Below, in pieces: positions 1 through 6,977 of a stretch of 7,203 nt of DNA; position 1 is the first letter of the stretch; every line of letters starts with the position of its first letter. The DNA comes from an uncultured Eubacterium sp. (lineage in GTDB: Bacteria > Bacillota > Clostridia > Lachnospirales > CAG-274). The notes under the pieces were generated by a model. That model was not told the origin of the DNA and did no database searches. It worked only from the letters and a program-made list of their open reading frames with translations. The translations under genes and the position numbers were made by a program. Where the stretch lies: the NCBI GenBank assembly GCA_900543365.1, contig UQRG01000076.1, positions 1 to 7,203 of the forward strand. The letters are read 5' to 3'.

Positions 1-521
1 ATATACTTAATTAAATTTTTTTCTCCATCTATTTCAACACCATTTTCAAAAAGTTTCTTATCTTCATCACTTAGGGACTCAATAGGTGTAGATGTTACTT
101 CCTTTAATATATTAGATTCTCTATAAAAAACAGCAACATACCCATTGTCCTCTCTTATAACATAATGTTGAGTACTATTACCATTTATACTTTTGTTAAA
201 TACAACCCTATCCTTACTAAACTCAGTCATAAGCCAATCTTTATATGCAGACTTTGTTTTTTCTCTATCCCAACCATACATAAACTGTTGAGGCAAATTT
301 TGCTGAGTTTCAGAAAAACCATCTGAATAATTATATACAAATTCAAGTACTGTATTTTCATTAATAACATCTGTTGGCTGTGCTTCAGCCATTACTAGCC
401 CTTGACCATATTCTGTACCTTTCTCACTTGTATAAGCAAAAAAATAGCCTGTCATACCGCCAATAATAGTAAATATAATCCCACTAATCCCAATTAAAGT
501 GTACTTTATAGCCTTTCTCAT
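1..521 (-). CDS. BofC C-terminal domain-like membrane-anchored protein (partial, 3' end outside window)
   Basis: This frame starts at ATG 521 and stays open for 173 codons to the left edge, so the C-terminus is missing. The start is supported by an AGAGGTG ribosome binding site at 534..528, 6 nt upstream. The N-terminus (MRKAIKYTLIGISGIIFTII) has two to three basic residues followed by a hydrophobic segment at about residues 8-29. This indicates one N-terminal membrane anchor or uncleaved signal, with the rest probably outside the cytoplasm. Residues about 118-173 (HYVIRE...GYVAVFY...LKEVTSTPIESLSDEDKKL) resemble the BofC C-terminal domain, with the typical pattern 'Y-I/V-x-x-x-x-G-x-I/V-A-V-F ... 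L-S-x-E-D-x-x-x-L-x-x-G-I/V'. BofC itself is an intercompartmental regulator of sigma-K in Bacillus sporulation. Many clostridial proteins share only this domain and have no known role, so I do not assign the bofC name. The family usually ends shortly after the last visible residues, so probably only a few residues are lost. A plausible sigma-A-like promoter (TTTGTA, 17 nt, TATAAA) lies between the lysin stop and this gene, which suggests separate transcription from the lysis cassette. The family call comes from remembered motif patterns, not a search. Confidence -1.
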   Translation of the reverse strand, partial: MRKAIKYTLIGISGIIFTIIGGMTGYFFAYTSEKGTEYGQGLVMAEAQPTDVINENTVLEFVYNYSDGFSETQQNLPQQFMYGWDREKTKSAYKDWLMTEFSKDRVVFNKSINGNSTQHYVIREDNGYVAVFYRESNILKEVTSTPIESLSDEDKKLFENGVEIDGEKNLIKY

Positions 522-527
522 AATATC

Positions 528-585
528 ACCTCTTGGATATTATTACCCTTTTATATATGTTTATACAAATATTACAAAAAGTGAA
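528..585 (-). promoter_or_regulatory. Possible promoter and RBS upstream of the BofC-like gene
   Basis: Reading the minus strand between the lysin stop codon and the BofC-like start, there is a TTTGTA box, a 17-nt spacer and TATAAA. These are followed by AT-rich sequence and the AGAGGTG ribosome binding site at 534..528. The -35 matches the sigma-A consensus in four of six positions and the -10 in five of six. The region is so AT-rich that such matches arise easily by chance. No convincing sigma-E, sigma-G or sigma-K element was recognised. Confidence -1.
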
Positions 586-591
586 ATTATA

Positions 592-1238
592 TTATTTAAT
601 ACCTACACTAATTAGCTTAGTATTCTTATCATATCCAATATTCAAAATATCTGACAAATCTCTTATCTTTACATAAGTGTAGCCGTCTTTATTAATAGCA
701 TCAACACTTTTCACTTTACCATTTATTTTAATATTTTGCTTCACAACTTTTTCCTCCTCTACAATTCTATTCTTAAAATCATTCCACTCCTTGTTATTCC
801 TAACAAAAGGCTCTGGGCAAACCTTACCAGTAACATCATAACGTCTTATTACATTTGCAATCGGTACATTGTACTTAACCATAAGCATTTTTACAGTTTC
901 AACAGCATTATCAACTGTCTTATCCTTAAAATAATAGTTTCCATTACTATCCTTTCTACTACATAACTCAACACCTATACTATTACTATTTCTGCAAGTG
1001 CTATGCTTGTACTTCTTAGCTCCACAATGCCAAGCAATGTTTTTATCCTCAACAGATTGATACACACTATTTTCATCTACAAAATAATGTGCTGACGCCC
1101 CTCTATAGCTTTTAAAATAATTAGTATTACCAAGAGCAGTATCACCATTATTAGCTGTAAAATACACAACTATGTACTTAATTCTGTTTATATTACCTGT
1201 ATCAAAATTTTGTGTTGTGATATTTTTTTAATCTCCAT
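592..1238 (-). pseudogene. Phage-type endolysin, N-acetylmuramoyl-L-alanine amidase (Amidase_2), frameshifted and lacking two zinc ligands
   Basis: The body of this gene reads as an Amidase_2 (PGRP-like) endolysin, a family that cleaves the amide bond between N-acetylmuramic acid and L-alanine in peptidoglycan. Recognisable blocks are YIVVYFTANNGDT, YRGASAHYFVDE, AWHCGA, SIGVELC and YDVTGKVCPEPF. After a short linker comes a small C-terminal module (INGKVKSVDAINKDGYTYVK...) of the copper-amine-oxidase-N-like 'stalk' type seen in other clostridial lysins. The amidase frame runs back only to the holin stop codon at 1230..1228, with no ATG. The earliest conventional start in frame is GTG 1167, which has no Shine-Dalgarno and would cut off the first beta strand. 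ATG 1238 has a strong RBS and overlaps the holin end by 11 nt, but it reads MEIKKISQHK and stops after 16 codons. A -1 shift in the A7 run (1229..1223) would give MEIKKNITTQ and join the amidase. Two of the three zinc ligands are also substituted: His to Tyr at 1164..1162 and His to Arg at 843..841. The third (Cys, 819..817) and the Glu of VELC (969..967) remain. Probably inactive; a sequencing error could explain the frameshift but not the two substitutions. Confidence -1.
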
Positions 1239-1629
1239 TTTTATCACCTCTCAACTGCAATAAAGCGTCTTTTAGCTTGTTCGGTATAGGCAAATAAGGA
1301 CTTACATTTTCAAGCAAACTTAACCCCTCATTTGCTACGAAAAATGTTATAACTACCTCTCGCAATGGCAATTTGCCACCCATCAACTTGCCTATCATTA
1401 CAGCACAAACAACTACTGTACAAATCATTACCTTTTTAACGATACCTTTAAAGCCTATATCACTACTTAATGTTTTTGACATATAAGCATTAAGTACACC
1501 TGTTATGTAGTCCAAAATTGTCATACAAATTAATTTAATAACTAAAATATCAAAGCCACCTAAGCAGTAACCCAAAATACCCCATACAAAACCAGTTATT
1601 AAACTAAATATATTAAATATTCTATCCAT
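1228..1629 (-). CDS. Phage holin, TcdE/Cph1-like (phage_holin_4 family)
   Basis: This 133-residue protein is a small hydrophobic holin. Holins oligomerise in the cytoplasmic membrane and open holes that let the endolysin (or, for TcdE-type members, toxins) reach the cell wall. The characteristic family pattern is visible: 'ILDYITGVLNAYMSKTLSSD' at residues 38-57, IGFKGIVKKV at about 58-67, a strongly hydrophobic stretch at about 67-84, FFVANEGLSLLENV at 96-109, and PIPNKLKDAL at 114-123. Hydrophobic segments at about 8-48, 67-84 and 91-106 suggest three or more membrane spans. The C-terminus is short and charged (RGDKNGD), as expected. Length is normal for the family. The start ATG 1629 has a perfect AGGAGGT at 1644..1638, 8 nt upstream. 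The gene reads intact, and its last codons overlap the intended start of the endolysin, giving the usual holin-lysin order. Unlike the lysin next door, no damage is visible. Transcription probably starts in the 1640-1757 intergenic region, after the terminator of the R-M operon. Confidence -1.
   Translation of the reverse strand: MDRIFNIFSLITGFVWGILGYCLGGFDILVIKLICMTILDYITGVLNAYMSKTLSSDIGFKGIVKKVMICTVVVCAVMIGKLMGGKLPLREVVITFFVANEGLSLLENVSPYLPIPNKLKDALLQLRGDKNGD
1239..1252 (-). promoter_or_regulatory. RBS that fixes the lysin start at ATG 1238
   Basis: GAGAGGTG at 1252..1245 sits 6 nt before ATG 1238, inside the 3' end of the holin gene. It is the only good Shine-Dalgarno near the lysin 5' end and argues that translation was designed to start at this ATG, coupled to holin translation, rather than at GTG 1167. 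The frame opened by this ATG is broken seven nucleotides later at the A7 tract. Confidence -1.
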
Positions 1630-1663
1630 TTTTATATACCTCCTGTTCTATTATTTTATAAAT

Positions 1664-1718
1664 CATCTTATATTCCCCTTCCAAATCATTCTACTATAAA
1701 TTAAGTGAAATTTAGTGA
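1664..1718 (-). promoter_or_regulatory. Upstream region of holin: -10-like box and tandem 10-bp repeat
   Basis: A TAGAAT box (1693..1688, five of six matches to the -10 consensus) lies about 60 nt before the holin start. Immediately upstream are two head-to-tail 10-mers, aattaagtga at 1699-1708 and aatttagtga at 1709-1718 (plus-strand reading), which differ at one base. They occupy the place where a -35 box would be expected, and I find no good -35. This is compatible with an activator-dependent or repressor-controlled promoter, but no regulator gene is present and the region is very AT-rich. Confidence -1.
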
Positions 1719-1756
1719 CATTTGTTTACTAATTAAATTAAAAAAGTTCATTACAT

Positions 1757-1791
1757 AAAAAAACGATGTAGATTTAAAATAATCTACATCG
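1757..1791 (-). terminator. Rho-independent terminator of the mod-res operon
   Basis: An 11-bp perfect inverted repeat (cgatgtagatt at 1764-1774, aatctacatcg at 1781-1791) encloses a 6-nt loop. Read on the minus strand the hairpin is followed directly by seven T's (1763..1757). That is the form of an intrinsic terminator for leftward transcription coming from res, whose stop codon is about 150 nt upstream. There is no T-run on the plus-strand side, so it should act in one direction and separate the R-M operon from the holin gene. Confidence -1.
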
Positions 1792-1941
1792 CAAATTTGC
1801 ATCGCAACTACTAAACTTATCTTCTATTTTTATAATAATTATACATATTATCTGTAATAAAAAAACACACCAGTTAACAAAAAAACCGGATTGAGCATTC
1901 TTGTTAAAACGATATTAACCCATTAAATTCTTTTATATATA

Positions 1942-4908
1942 CTAATCTACGCCTCCCATAACTTCATTGATAATTTGAGCCATTTGCTTATTACCAATCT
2001 GCTCTCTAAAGCAAACGGTGTAGCCATCAGCAGTAAGCGTGTCAAAGAACACTCTAGCACATTCTATTTTAGCTTTTTCTGTACCTCTCAAATCAGTTTT
2101 ATTTTCAACATCCTTTGTTTCAACAACGATATTCAGTTCTTTTGTCCCATTTGTATGTTTAACAACATACATAAAGTCTGGGCTATACATTCCTCCTGTG
2201 ATAGTAGGGATAGCTATACTTGCACGAGGAATTTTACCGTAAACAATTACTTCTTCAATATCAGCAGTAATATTATCTTTCTCCAATGGCGAGTCATACG
2301 CATAAGCATTATATAAGTATTTATCACTTGGAGTTCCGGGTACAAGCTTTGTGCCCATTCTTCCTTGCGATATTTCACTTCTTACTGTACCATCAGCATA
2401 TGTCAGTGCAGTAGCACCTAATGGGGCTTTACTACGCTCATATTTGAACCTACCTTGCAAATTTTCGTTCTTCCATGTTGAAAACTCAGCACAAAATCTT
2501 GCTACAGAATTTTCATTGATATGGGCGGTAAAGTCAGTGCCATACTTTTTGGCAAATTTGCATAAAGCCGAATGAAGCACTTTAATTGGAAGGTTTGTTA
2601 CCAAAGAAATTCGTTTCAAGAAAGTATTATATGGTATTGTCTTGTGAATTATATACTGAACTCCAGATTCTCTGACAACATTCATCTCTGTTCCTGTACT
2701 TCCGACCTTATCACGTTCGCTACGCATTACTAAATCAGTAAATACTCCCGGCTTTTCAAACAATCCTAAAACAACATCTTCAATGTTATCGTTCAAATCA
2801 TTATCATAAAACAGAAGATAACGGTGATTAATTGTTTCCCATAATTGTCTTATTTCTTTATAAACACCCTTACGTATTTTCACCGGCTTCGACTTTTCTT
2901 TGTTTCTATCCTTAACTTTTCCTGATGATAATCCTGTTGCAAAATCAGGATATTCTGCTAAAAAGGCATCTCTTTTTTCTGGCTTGATGTTGTTATGCCT
3001 GTCGATGTAATGCTTGTCATACAGTTCGTCAAATAAGTCATCACTTGTTTTTCCGAGTTTCTTTGCAACAGCTTCAAGTTTTTCTTCTGAGATAGTAGCA
3101 GCTTGTGGAACATCTTCGTTAATCTGATCTACAAGCCTCTGAGCAAAATCCGCATCAGTAAAATCAACAATATAATTGAGTGTAAACTCTTCATTTGAAA
3201 TTCTGTTACCATTCTCATCAACCGGAAGTCTTAAACCACGACCTACTTCTTGCAGTTTACTGTTTTCGCTGCCACTTGAACGGAGCTTTGCAATAGTGAA
3301 AACATTTGGATTGTCCCACCCTTCTTTCAAAGTCCATTTTGAAAAAAGAAAACGAATAGTATTAGGACTATCATCCTCGTTTTTGAATGATAATAATTGC
3401 TTTTTACCGTGAAGAATAACTTCAACTTCTTTTGCAATATCTTCATCTGAATCACTATTGTCCTGTGAAAAGTATCCAGCATGACAAGCACTAATATCTG
3501 CAAGGCTTGCTTCAAGATACTCTTTATATTCAACGTCATGTTCATCTAAGGAGGAGATTGTTTTTTTAATCTGTTCCTTTAATAAATTTTCGAACATAGT
3601 AAGAAGGTATGGCTTTTTTCCATCATCACTAATTCTGTAAGATGTAATATCATCGATAAAAAACAATGCCAAAGTTTTAATTTTGTAATTCCTATTACAG
3701 AAATTTTCTTTTTCTGTTTCAAAATGACGCTGAAGAGCAAGACTAAGCATCTGCTCTTGATAAGATGTCATGTAAATATCAACATAAAGTTCTTCACCTG
3801 ATGTTTTGACTATTCCGTTTGAGAATTCAACGCTTGTCTTATCAATAGCAGAAATTGTAATGCCTTCGAATGCATCACTTATAATAGAAAGCGAGTCACC
3901 CGTTTTTAGTGTGAACGTTTTAGTTGCTTCATCTTTCTTTTTGTATTGAAAATGTACAGCTTCTTTACTATCAATAGAAGTAATTTTTACTTTTTCTTCT
4001 TTTTTTGAGTCAGGTTCCAAATGCTCCTTGGCTACACCTTTAATAAGTCCTTGGTTAAAAGAAGCACAAGCATTCAAATCATATAACAGATTTTGATAAT
4101 CCTTTACAGTGACTTTGTTTTTTCCTCGCCCGCTAGTAGTTTCCGGGAAAGTTGCACCGTAACGAATAATTGCCTGTGGTTTTAATTCTTCAAGAATCAC
4201 CTTAAATGCTTTTTGGTCACGAGAAAAACGATGTGGCTCATCAATCATAACTATAGGTTTTGTTGAAGCGATTGCATCAAGTGGTCTGTAAAATCCTTCT
4301 ACATCATAATCGTAATCATCACGAGTTAACATTTTACCATTGGTTAAAAGCTGCATATTAACAAGCAGAACATATATTTTTTTCGTATTCTGGCAAGAAC
4401 CTTTAACAAAATCACTTACCACACTTGGGAAATAGAAGCGACCTTTTTTCCTCTTCTTCTGTGCTTCTAAAACTAAGGTTTCAATCTCAGTACCATATCC
4501 ACAGCCATCAGTAAAATGGCGTCTTGCATATGGTTCATTCAAGAACTGCTCTGTGCCTGCTTTAATTGCTAAAGATGGTACTGCAATAATGAACTTATTG
4601 AAACCATACTTTTTATGCAATTCAAATATTGTTTTTGTGTATACATATGTTTTACCAGTGCCTGTTTCCATCTTAATGTCAAGGTTAAGATATTCACTTT
4701 CATATACAGGAATACTTGAACGATATTCAGCAGGTATACTGCTTTGCAAATACTTAATGTTATTTGCAATATGTGTGTCATTTGATGAAAAAGTAGGATT
4801 TTCATAAAACTGTGTCGGCGTAGATATATATGCACCTTTAAATACATCAACAACTGCATCGATAGCCTTCTGTTGATGTGGTAATTGCTGTTGGAGGATT
4901 AATTCCAT
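1942..4908 (-). CDS. res: Type III restriction enzyme, Res subunit (ATP-dependent helicase/endonuclease)
   Basis: This 988-residue protein is the restriction subunit of a Type III R-M system. With the Mod subunit it binds unmodified sites, uses ATP for DNA sliding or translocation, and cuts about 25 bp from the site. Superfamily 2 helicase motifs occur in order: a Q-like segment (QLPHQQKAID, 8-17), Walker A TGTGKT (82-87), a DEPH box (223-226), YGATF (250-254), EGWDNPNVF (529-537) and QEVGRGLRLP (553-562). The C-terminal PD-(D/E)xK nuclease is visible as SPDF (Asp 911) followed by VVETK (Glu 930, Lys 932). No key residue is missing. Length matches the family (about 950-1000 aa). The start ATG 4908 has AGGAGGT 5 nt upstream. 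The gene lies 11 bp behind mod in the same direction and is followed by a strong terminator, so the two form one operon. Hand-counted lines inside the gene give roughly 37-40% GC, somewhat above the left flank, which may reflect acquisition by transfer. Recognition specificity cannot be read from this subunit. Confidence -1.
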   Translation of the reverse strand: MELILQQQLPHQQKAIDAVVDVFKGAYISTPTQFYENPTFSSNDTHIANNIKYLQSSIPAEYRSSIPVYESEYLNLDIKMETGTGKTYVYTKTIFELHKKYGFNKFIIAVPSLAIKAGTEQFLNEPYARRHFTDGCGYGTEIETLVLEAQKKRKKGRFYFPSVVSDFVKGSCQNTKKIYVLLVNMQLLTNGKMLTRDDYDYDVEGFYRPLDAIASTKPIVMIDEPHRFSRDQKAFKVILEELKPQAIIRYGATFPETTSGRGKNKVTVKDYQNLLYDLNACASFNQGLIKGVAKEHLEPDSKKEEKVKITSIDSKEAVHFQYKKKDEATKTFTLKTGDSLSIISDAFEGITISAIDKTSVEFSNGIVKTSGEELYVDIYMTSYQEQMLSLALQRHFETEKENFCNRNYKIKTLALFFIDDITSYRISDDGKKPYLLTMFENLLKEQIKKTISSLDEHDVEYKEYLEASLADISACHAGYFSQDNSDSDEDIAKEVEVILHGKKQLLSFKNEDDSPNTIRFLFSKWTLKEGWDNPNVFTIAKLRSSGSENSKLQEVGRGLRLPVDENGNRISNEEFTLNYIVDFTDADFAQRLVDQINEDVPQAATISEEKLEAVAKKLGKTSDDLFDELYDKHYIDRHNNIKPEKRDAFLAEYPDFATGLSSGKVKDRNKEKSKPVKIRKGVYKEIRQLWETINHRYLLFYDNDLNDNIEDVVLGLFEKPGVFTDLVMRSERDKVGSTGTEMNVVRESGVQYIIHKTIPYNTFLKRISLVTNLPIKVLHSALCKFAKKYGTDFTAHINENSVARFCAEFSTWKNENLQGRFKYERSKAPLGATALTYADGTVRSEISQGRMGTKLVPGTPSDKYLYNAYAYDSPLEKDNITADIEEVIVYGKIPRASIAIPTITGGMYSPDFMYVVKHTNGTKELNIVVETKDVENKTDLRGTEKAKIECARVFFDTLTADGYTVCFREQIGNKQMAQIINEVMGGVD

Positions 4909-4913
4909 AAGGC

Positions 4914-4920
4914 ACCTCCT
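4914..4920 (-). promoter_or_regulatory. res RBS overlapping the mod stop codon
   Basis: AGGAGGT (4920..4914) begins on the last A of the mod stop codon TAA (4922..4920) and lies 5 nt before the res ATG. Ribosomes finishing mod therefore end directly on the res Shine-Dalgarno. This arrangement favours translational coupling and would tie endonuclease synthesis to prior synthesis of the protective methyltransferase. The coupling is inferred from position only. Confidence -1.
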
Positions 4921-6977
4921 TAATAACGAACATCAAAGTTTATACGAAGATTTTTCTCCGTATCTTTGAGTCTTGCTAAATTTATTTTCAACTCTTCTGT
5001 CATTGTCCACACAAAACTGTAACCAAAAAGAACTACATTTTCAGCATTAAAAGTCCCATCGGTTTCATATTTATCTACAATGGCAGCAATAGCATTCTTC
5101 GAAATATCGGGGTCAATAAGATATAAATGCTTATCAATGTAGTATCCGGCATAACCTTCAAAATCTATAGCCTTAACATCAGCATTAAATCCATAACCAT
5201 CACGTACAAGCCATGTAGTTAAAACAGTCTGTGTTCCAAAGTCTGTAAGAATATCATTTGTTAAGAACATACCTTGATTTTCTGACACAAAGCTTTCCAA
5301 CTTATCAAGAGTGGTCTGTTTTGGCTCTTGAAGAGTGTAATGTTTAAAACCGAGATCTGCCGTTGTATCTGGATAAGTTTCTCTGATTTTTTTTATAGCT
5401 CTATTTATTCTTTCTAATCCAACCTGATCTAACGTATGAGGTCTGTTTACACTATCTAAAAAATCTAAAACCTTTTTAGTTTTTGCTTTTTTAGTTTTTG
5501 AATCATTTGCATACTTTTCATCTAAATCTTCGGGTAACTGAACTGTAATAATCCTTCTTGTACCATTATTTTCAGCGTTTAAAGACATTAATGCTTCAAA
5601 TGATGTTCCCGAACCAGAGAAAAAATCTACGCAGATGTCACCATCATTTGACCCAATGTGAAACGCTTTCTTTACAAGGTATGTAGGTTTTGGAAAATCA
5701 AAAGCATCACCCATGCCATATGCAGTTAGTTCTTTTGAACCTTGTTCAGTAATAACATTTGTTTCTTCCCAAATATCATCATCTTCTTCAGACAAGTCAC
5801 CAACTAAATCATCTTCATACCATATTGTTTTAGCTTTAAAAGTACCTTTTCTGTATTTTTCATAACAACCATATTCTCCTGTGCTTTTTTTCTTAGCTAC
5901 AACTTCACTTTCCATTGATTGCGAAGGATTATTGAAACGATTAAACTTATCTTGACCCCAACGCCAACAGCTTTCTTCTCCTTCACTGTTTAATGGCATA
6001 ATTTCTACACAAAACTCTTCACTTTTTTTTAATGAAACCGGACAATATCCACACTCATCTACTTCATTAGGATTTGTATAAATAGGGAAATACAAATTAG
6101 GTCTGTTAAATCTTCCAAATTTAGGATTACGATTTCTCAATTCTCTTTCTTCGAATTCTCCTATATTGTCTTGTTTATCAAAGGCGCCTTCACCTTTATT
6201 CAATTCGTTTAGTTCTGTAGAAACATTTTTTGTATAAACAAAAAGATATTCATGAGTTTTGGCTAGTTGTTTATATGTTTGTCCCCTTTTATTGGCTTGT
6301 ACAATAATATTTGCAACAAAATTGTCTTCTCCAAATACATCATCGCAAATTAGCTTTAGATTTCCTTGTTCGTTATCATCAATAGAAATAAAAATTACAC
6401 CATCATCTTTAAGTAAATCTCTCGCCAAAAGCAAGCGTGGATACATAAACATAAGCCATGCTGAATGTGATGCAGAACCTCTCTTTGTTAAGTCAAGGAT
6501 TCTATTTGCATATTCTTCATCGATGCTAAGTTTGATAGCCAATTCTTCTGGAGTAAAATTGAAATTGTCATTATAAACAAATCCATCAGAACCGGTATTG
6601 TATGGTGGGTCTATATAAATACACTTAATCTGGTGTGCATAGCTTTTTAATAACTGCTTTAATCCATCAAGATTATCTCCAGAAATATAAATATTCTGGC
6701 TGTCCTTATTCTCAGGTTTATTATTGTGTTCTTCATCAGGAACAATAACGGTAGTGGTATCAACTGATGCTAATAAACGAGCATAGTTTTTACCAAGGAA
6801 TTTTAATTCATATCCCTCATTGCTTATTGTTACCTTATCACTCAAATATTCTTTGAATCTTTCAATATCAAAGCTACCATCTTCTTTGAAACAAGCCGGA
6901 AAGTTTTCTTTCAAGACTTCAATTTGCTTCATATTTGGTAGAATTGCTTCGTTTGAATTCATAATATCTTTTATCAT
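4920..6977 (-). CDS. mod: Type III DNA methyltransferase, Mod subunit (adenine-N6, beta class)
   Basis: This 685-residue protein transfers a methyl group from S-adenosylmethionine to adenine N6 in the recognition site, and supplies the sequence specificity for the whole Type III complex. The catalytic motif IV DPPY (123-126, in YIDPPYNTG) comes before the SAM-binding motif I FSGSG (453-457, in DFFSGSGTSFEAL). With the target-recognition region between them (about 220-425), this is the beta-class order typical of Type III Mod. The motif X-like block YISGDNLDGL (97-106) precedes DPPY as expected. The recognition region has a CGYC pair (309-312) and the common CWRWG block (337-341). The C-terminal part (about 510-685) probably contacts Res or the second Mod. 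The length is slightly above EcoP15I-type Mod proteins. The start ATG 6977 has GGAGGT at 6992..6987, 9 nt upstream; a second in-frame ATG at 6962 is less well placed. There are no long simple-sequence repeats of the kind that make mod genes phase-variable. A near-exact 13-nt repeat at period 15 (about 5473-5500) encodes KTKKAKTKK and would not change frame. Confidence -1.
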   Translation of the reverse strand: MIKDIMNSNEAILPNMKQIEVLKENFPACFKEDGSFDIERFKEYLSDKVTISNEGYELKFLGKNYARLLASVDTTTVIVPDEEHNNKPENKDSQNIYISGDNLDGLKQLLKSYAHQIKCIYIDPPYNTGSDGFVYNDNFNFTPEELAIKLSIDEEYANRILDLTKRGSASHSAWLMFMYPRLLLARDLLKDDGVIFISIDDNEQGNLKLICDDVFGEDNFVANIIVQANKRGQTYKQLAKTHEYLFVYTKNVSTELNELNKGEGAFDKQDNIGEFEERELRNRNPKFGRFNRPNLYFPIYTNPNEVDECGYCPVSLKKSEEFCVEIMPLNSEGEESCWRWGQDKFNRFNNPSQSMESEVVAKKKSTGEYGCYEKYRKGTFKAKTIWYEDDLVGDLSEEDDDIWEETNVITEQGSKELTAYGMGDAFDFPKPTYLVKKAFHIGSNDGDICVDFFSGSGTSFEALMSLNAENNGTRRIITVQLPEDLDEKYANDSKTKKAKTKKVLDFLDSVNRPHTLDQVGLERINRAIKKIRETYPDTTADLGFKHYTLQEPKQTTLDKLESFVSENQGMFLTNDILTDFGTQTVLTTWLVRDGYGFNADVKAIDFEGYAGYYIDKHLYLIDPDISKNAIAAIVDKYETDGTFNAENVVLFGYSFVWTMTEELKINLARLKDTEKNLRINFDVRY

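Larger units (their letters stand above)
1630..1941. other. Intergenic region between res and holin
   Basis: This 312-bp AT-rich stretch has no gene of usual size. From right to left it holds a run of sequence with a weak AT-only hairpin (1874-1907), about 60 nt of featureless AT-rich DNA, a perfect 10-bp palindrome GCAAATTTGC (1791-1800), the strong R-M operon terminator (1757-1791), the tandem 10-mers and -10-like box, a possible 14-codon reading frame (1666..1622) and the holin RBS. No tRNA, attachment repeat or insertion-sequence end was recognised here. Confidence -1.

Noticed and set aside
1165..1167. GTG 1167 as the true lysin start
   Set aside because: It has no Shine-Dalgarno, and it would remove the first strand of the amidase fold, which is clearly encoded upstream in the same frame (NRIKYIV).
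1791..1800. Perfect palindrome GCAAATTTGC
   Set aside because: It is isolated, lies beside the terminator with no promoter next to it, and a 10-bp AT-rich palindrome is expected by chance at this scale.
1886..1895. Shared ccggatt between the res downstream region and the tRNA T-arm (7169-7175), as possible attachment sites flanking the R-M operon
   Set aside because: Only seven bases match and they diverge at once on both sides. This is too short for a tRNA-derived attachment core.
1874..1907. Hairpin TTAACAA/TTGTTAA downstream of res, followed by a T-run, as a first terminator
   Set aside because: The stem is seven mostly A-T pairs, the loop is 20 nt, and the T-run is separated by about eight bases. 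The hairpin at 1757-1791 is far better.
5473..5500. Period-15 imperfect repeat in mod as a phase-variation tract
   Set aside because: There are only two units, and the period is a multiple of three, so slippage would add or remove KTKKA-like residues without switching the gene off.
6259..6576. Plus-strand open frames opposite mod, res and the lysin
   Set aside because: They lie wholly antisense to well-supported genes, have no recognisable domains or good RBS, and are explained by the codon structure of the real genes.
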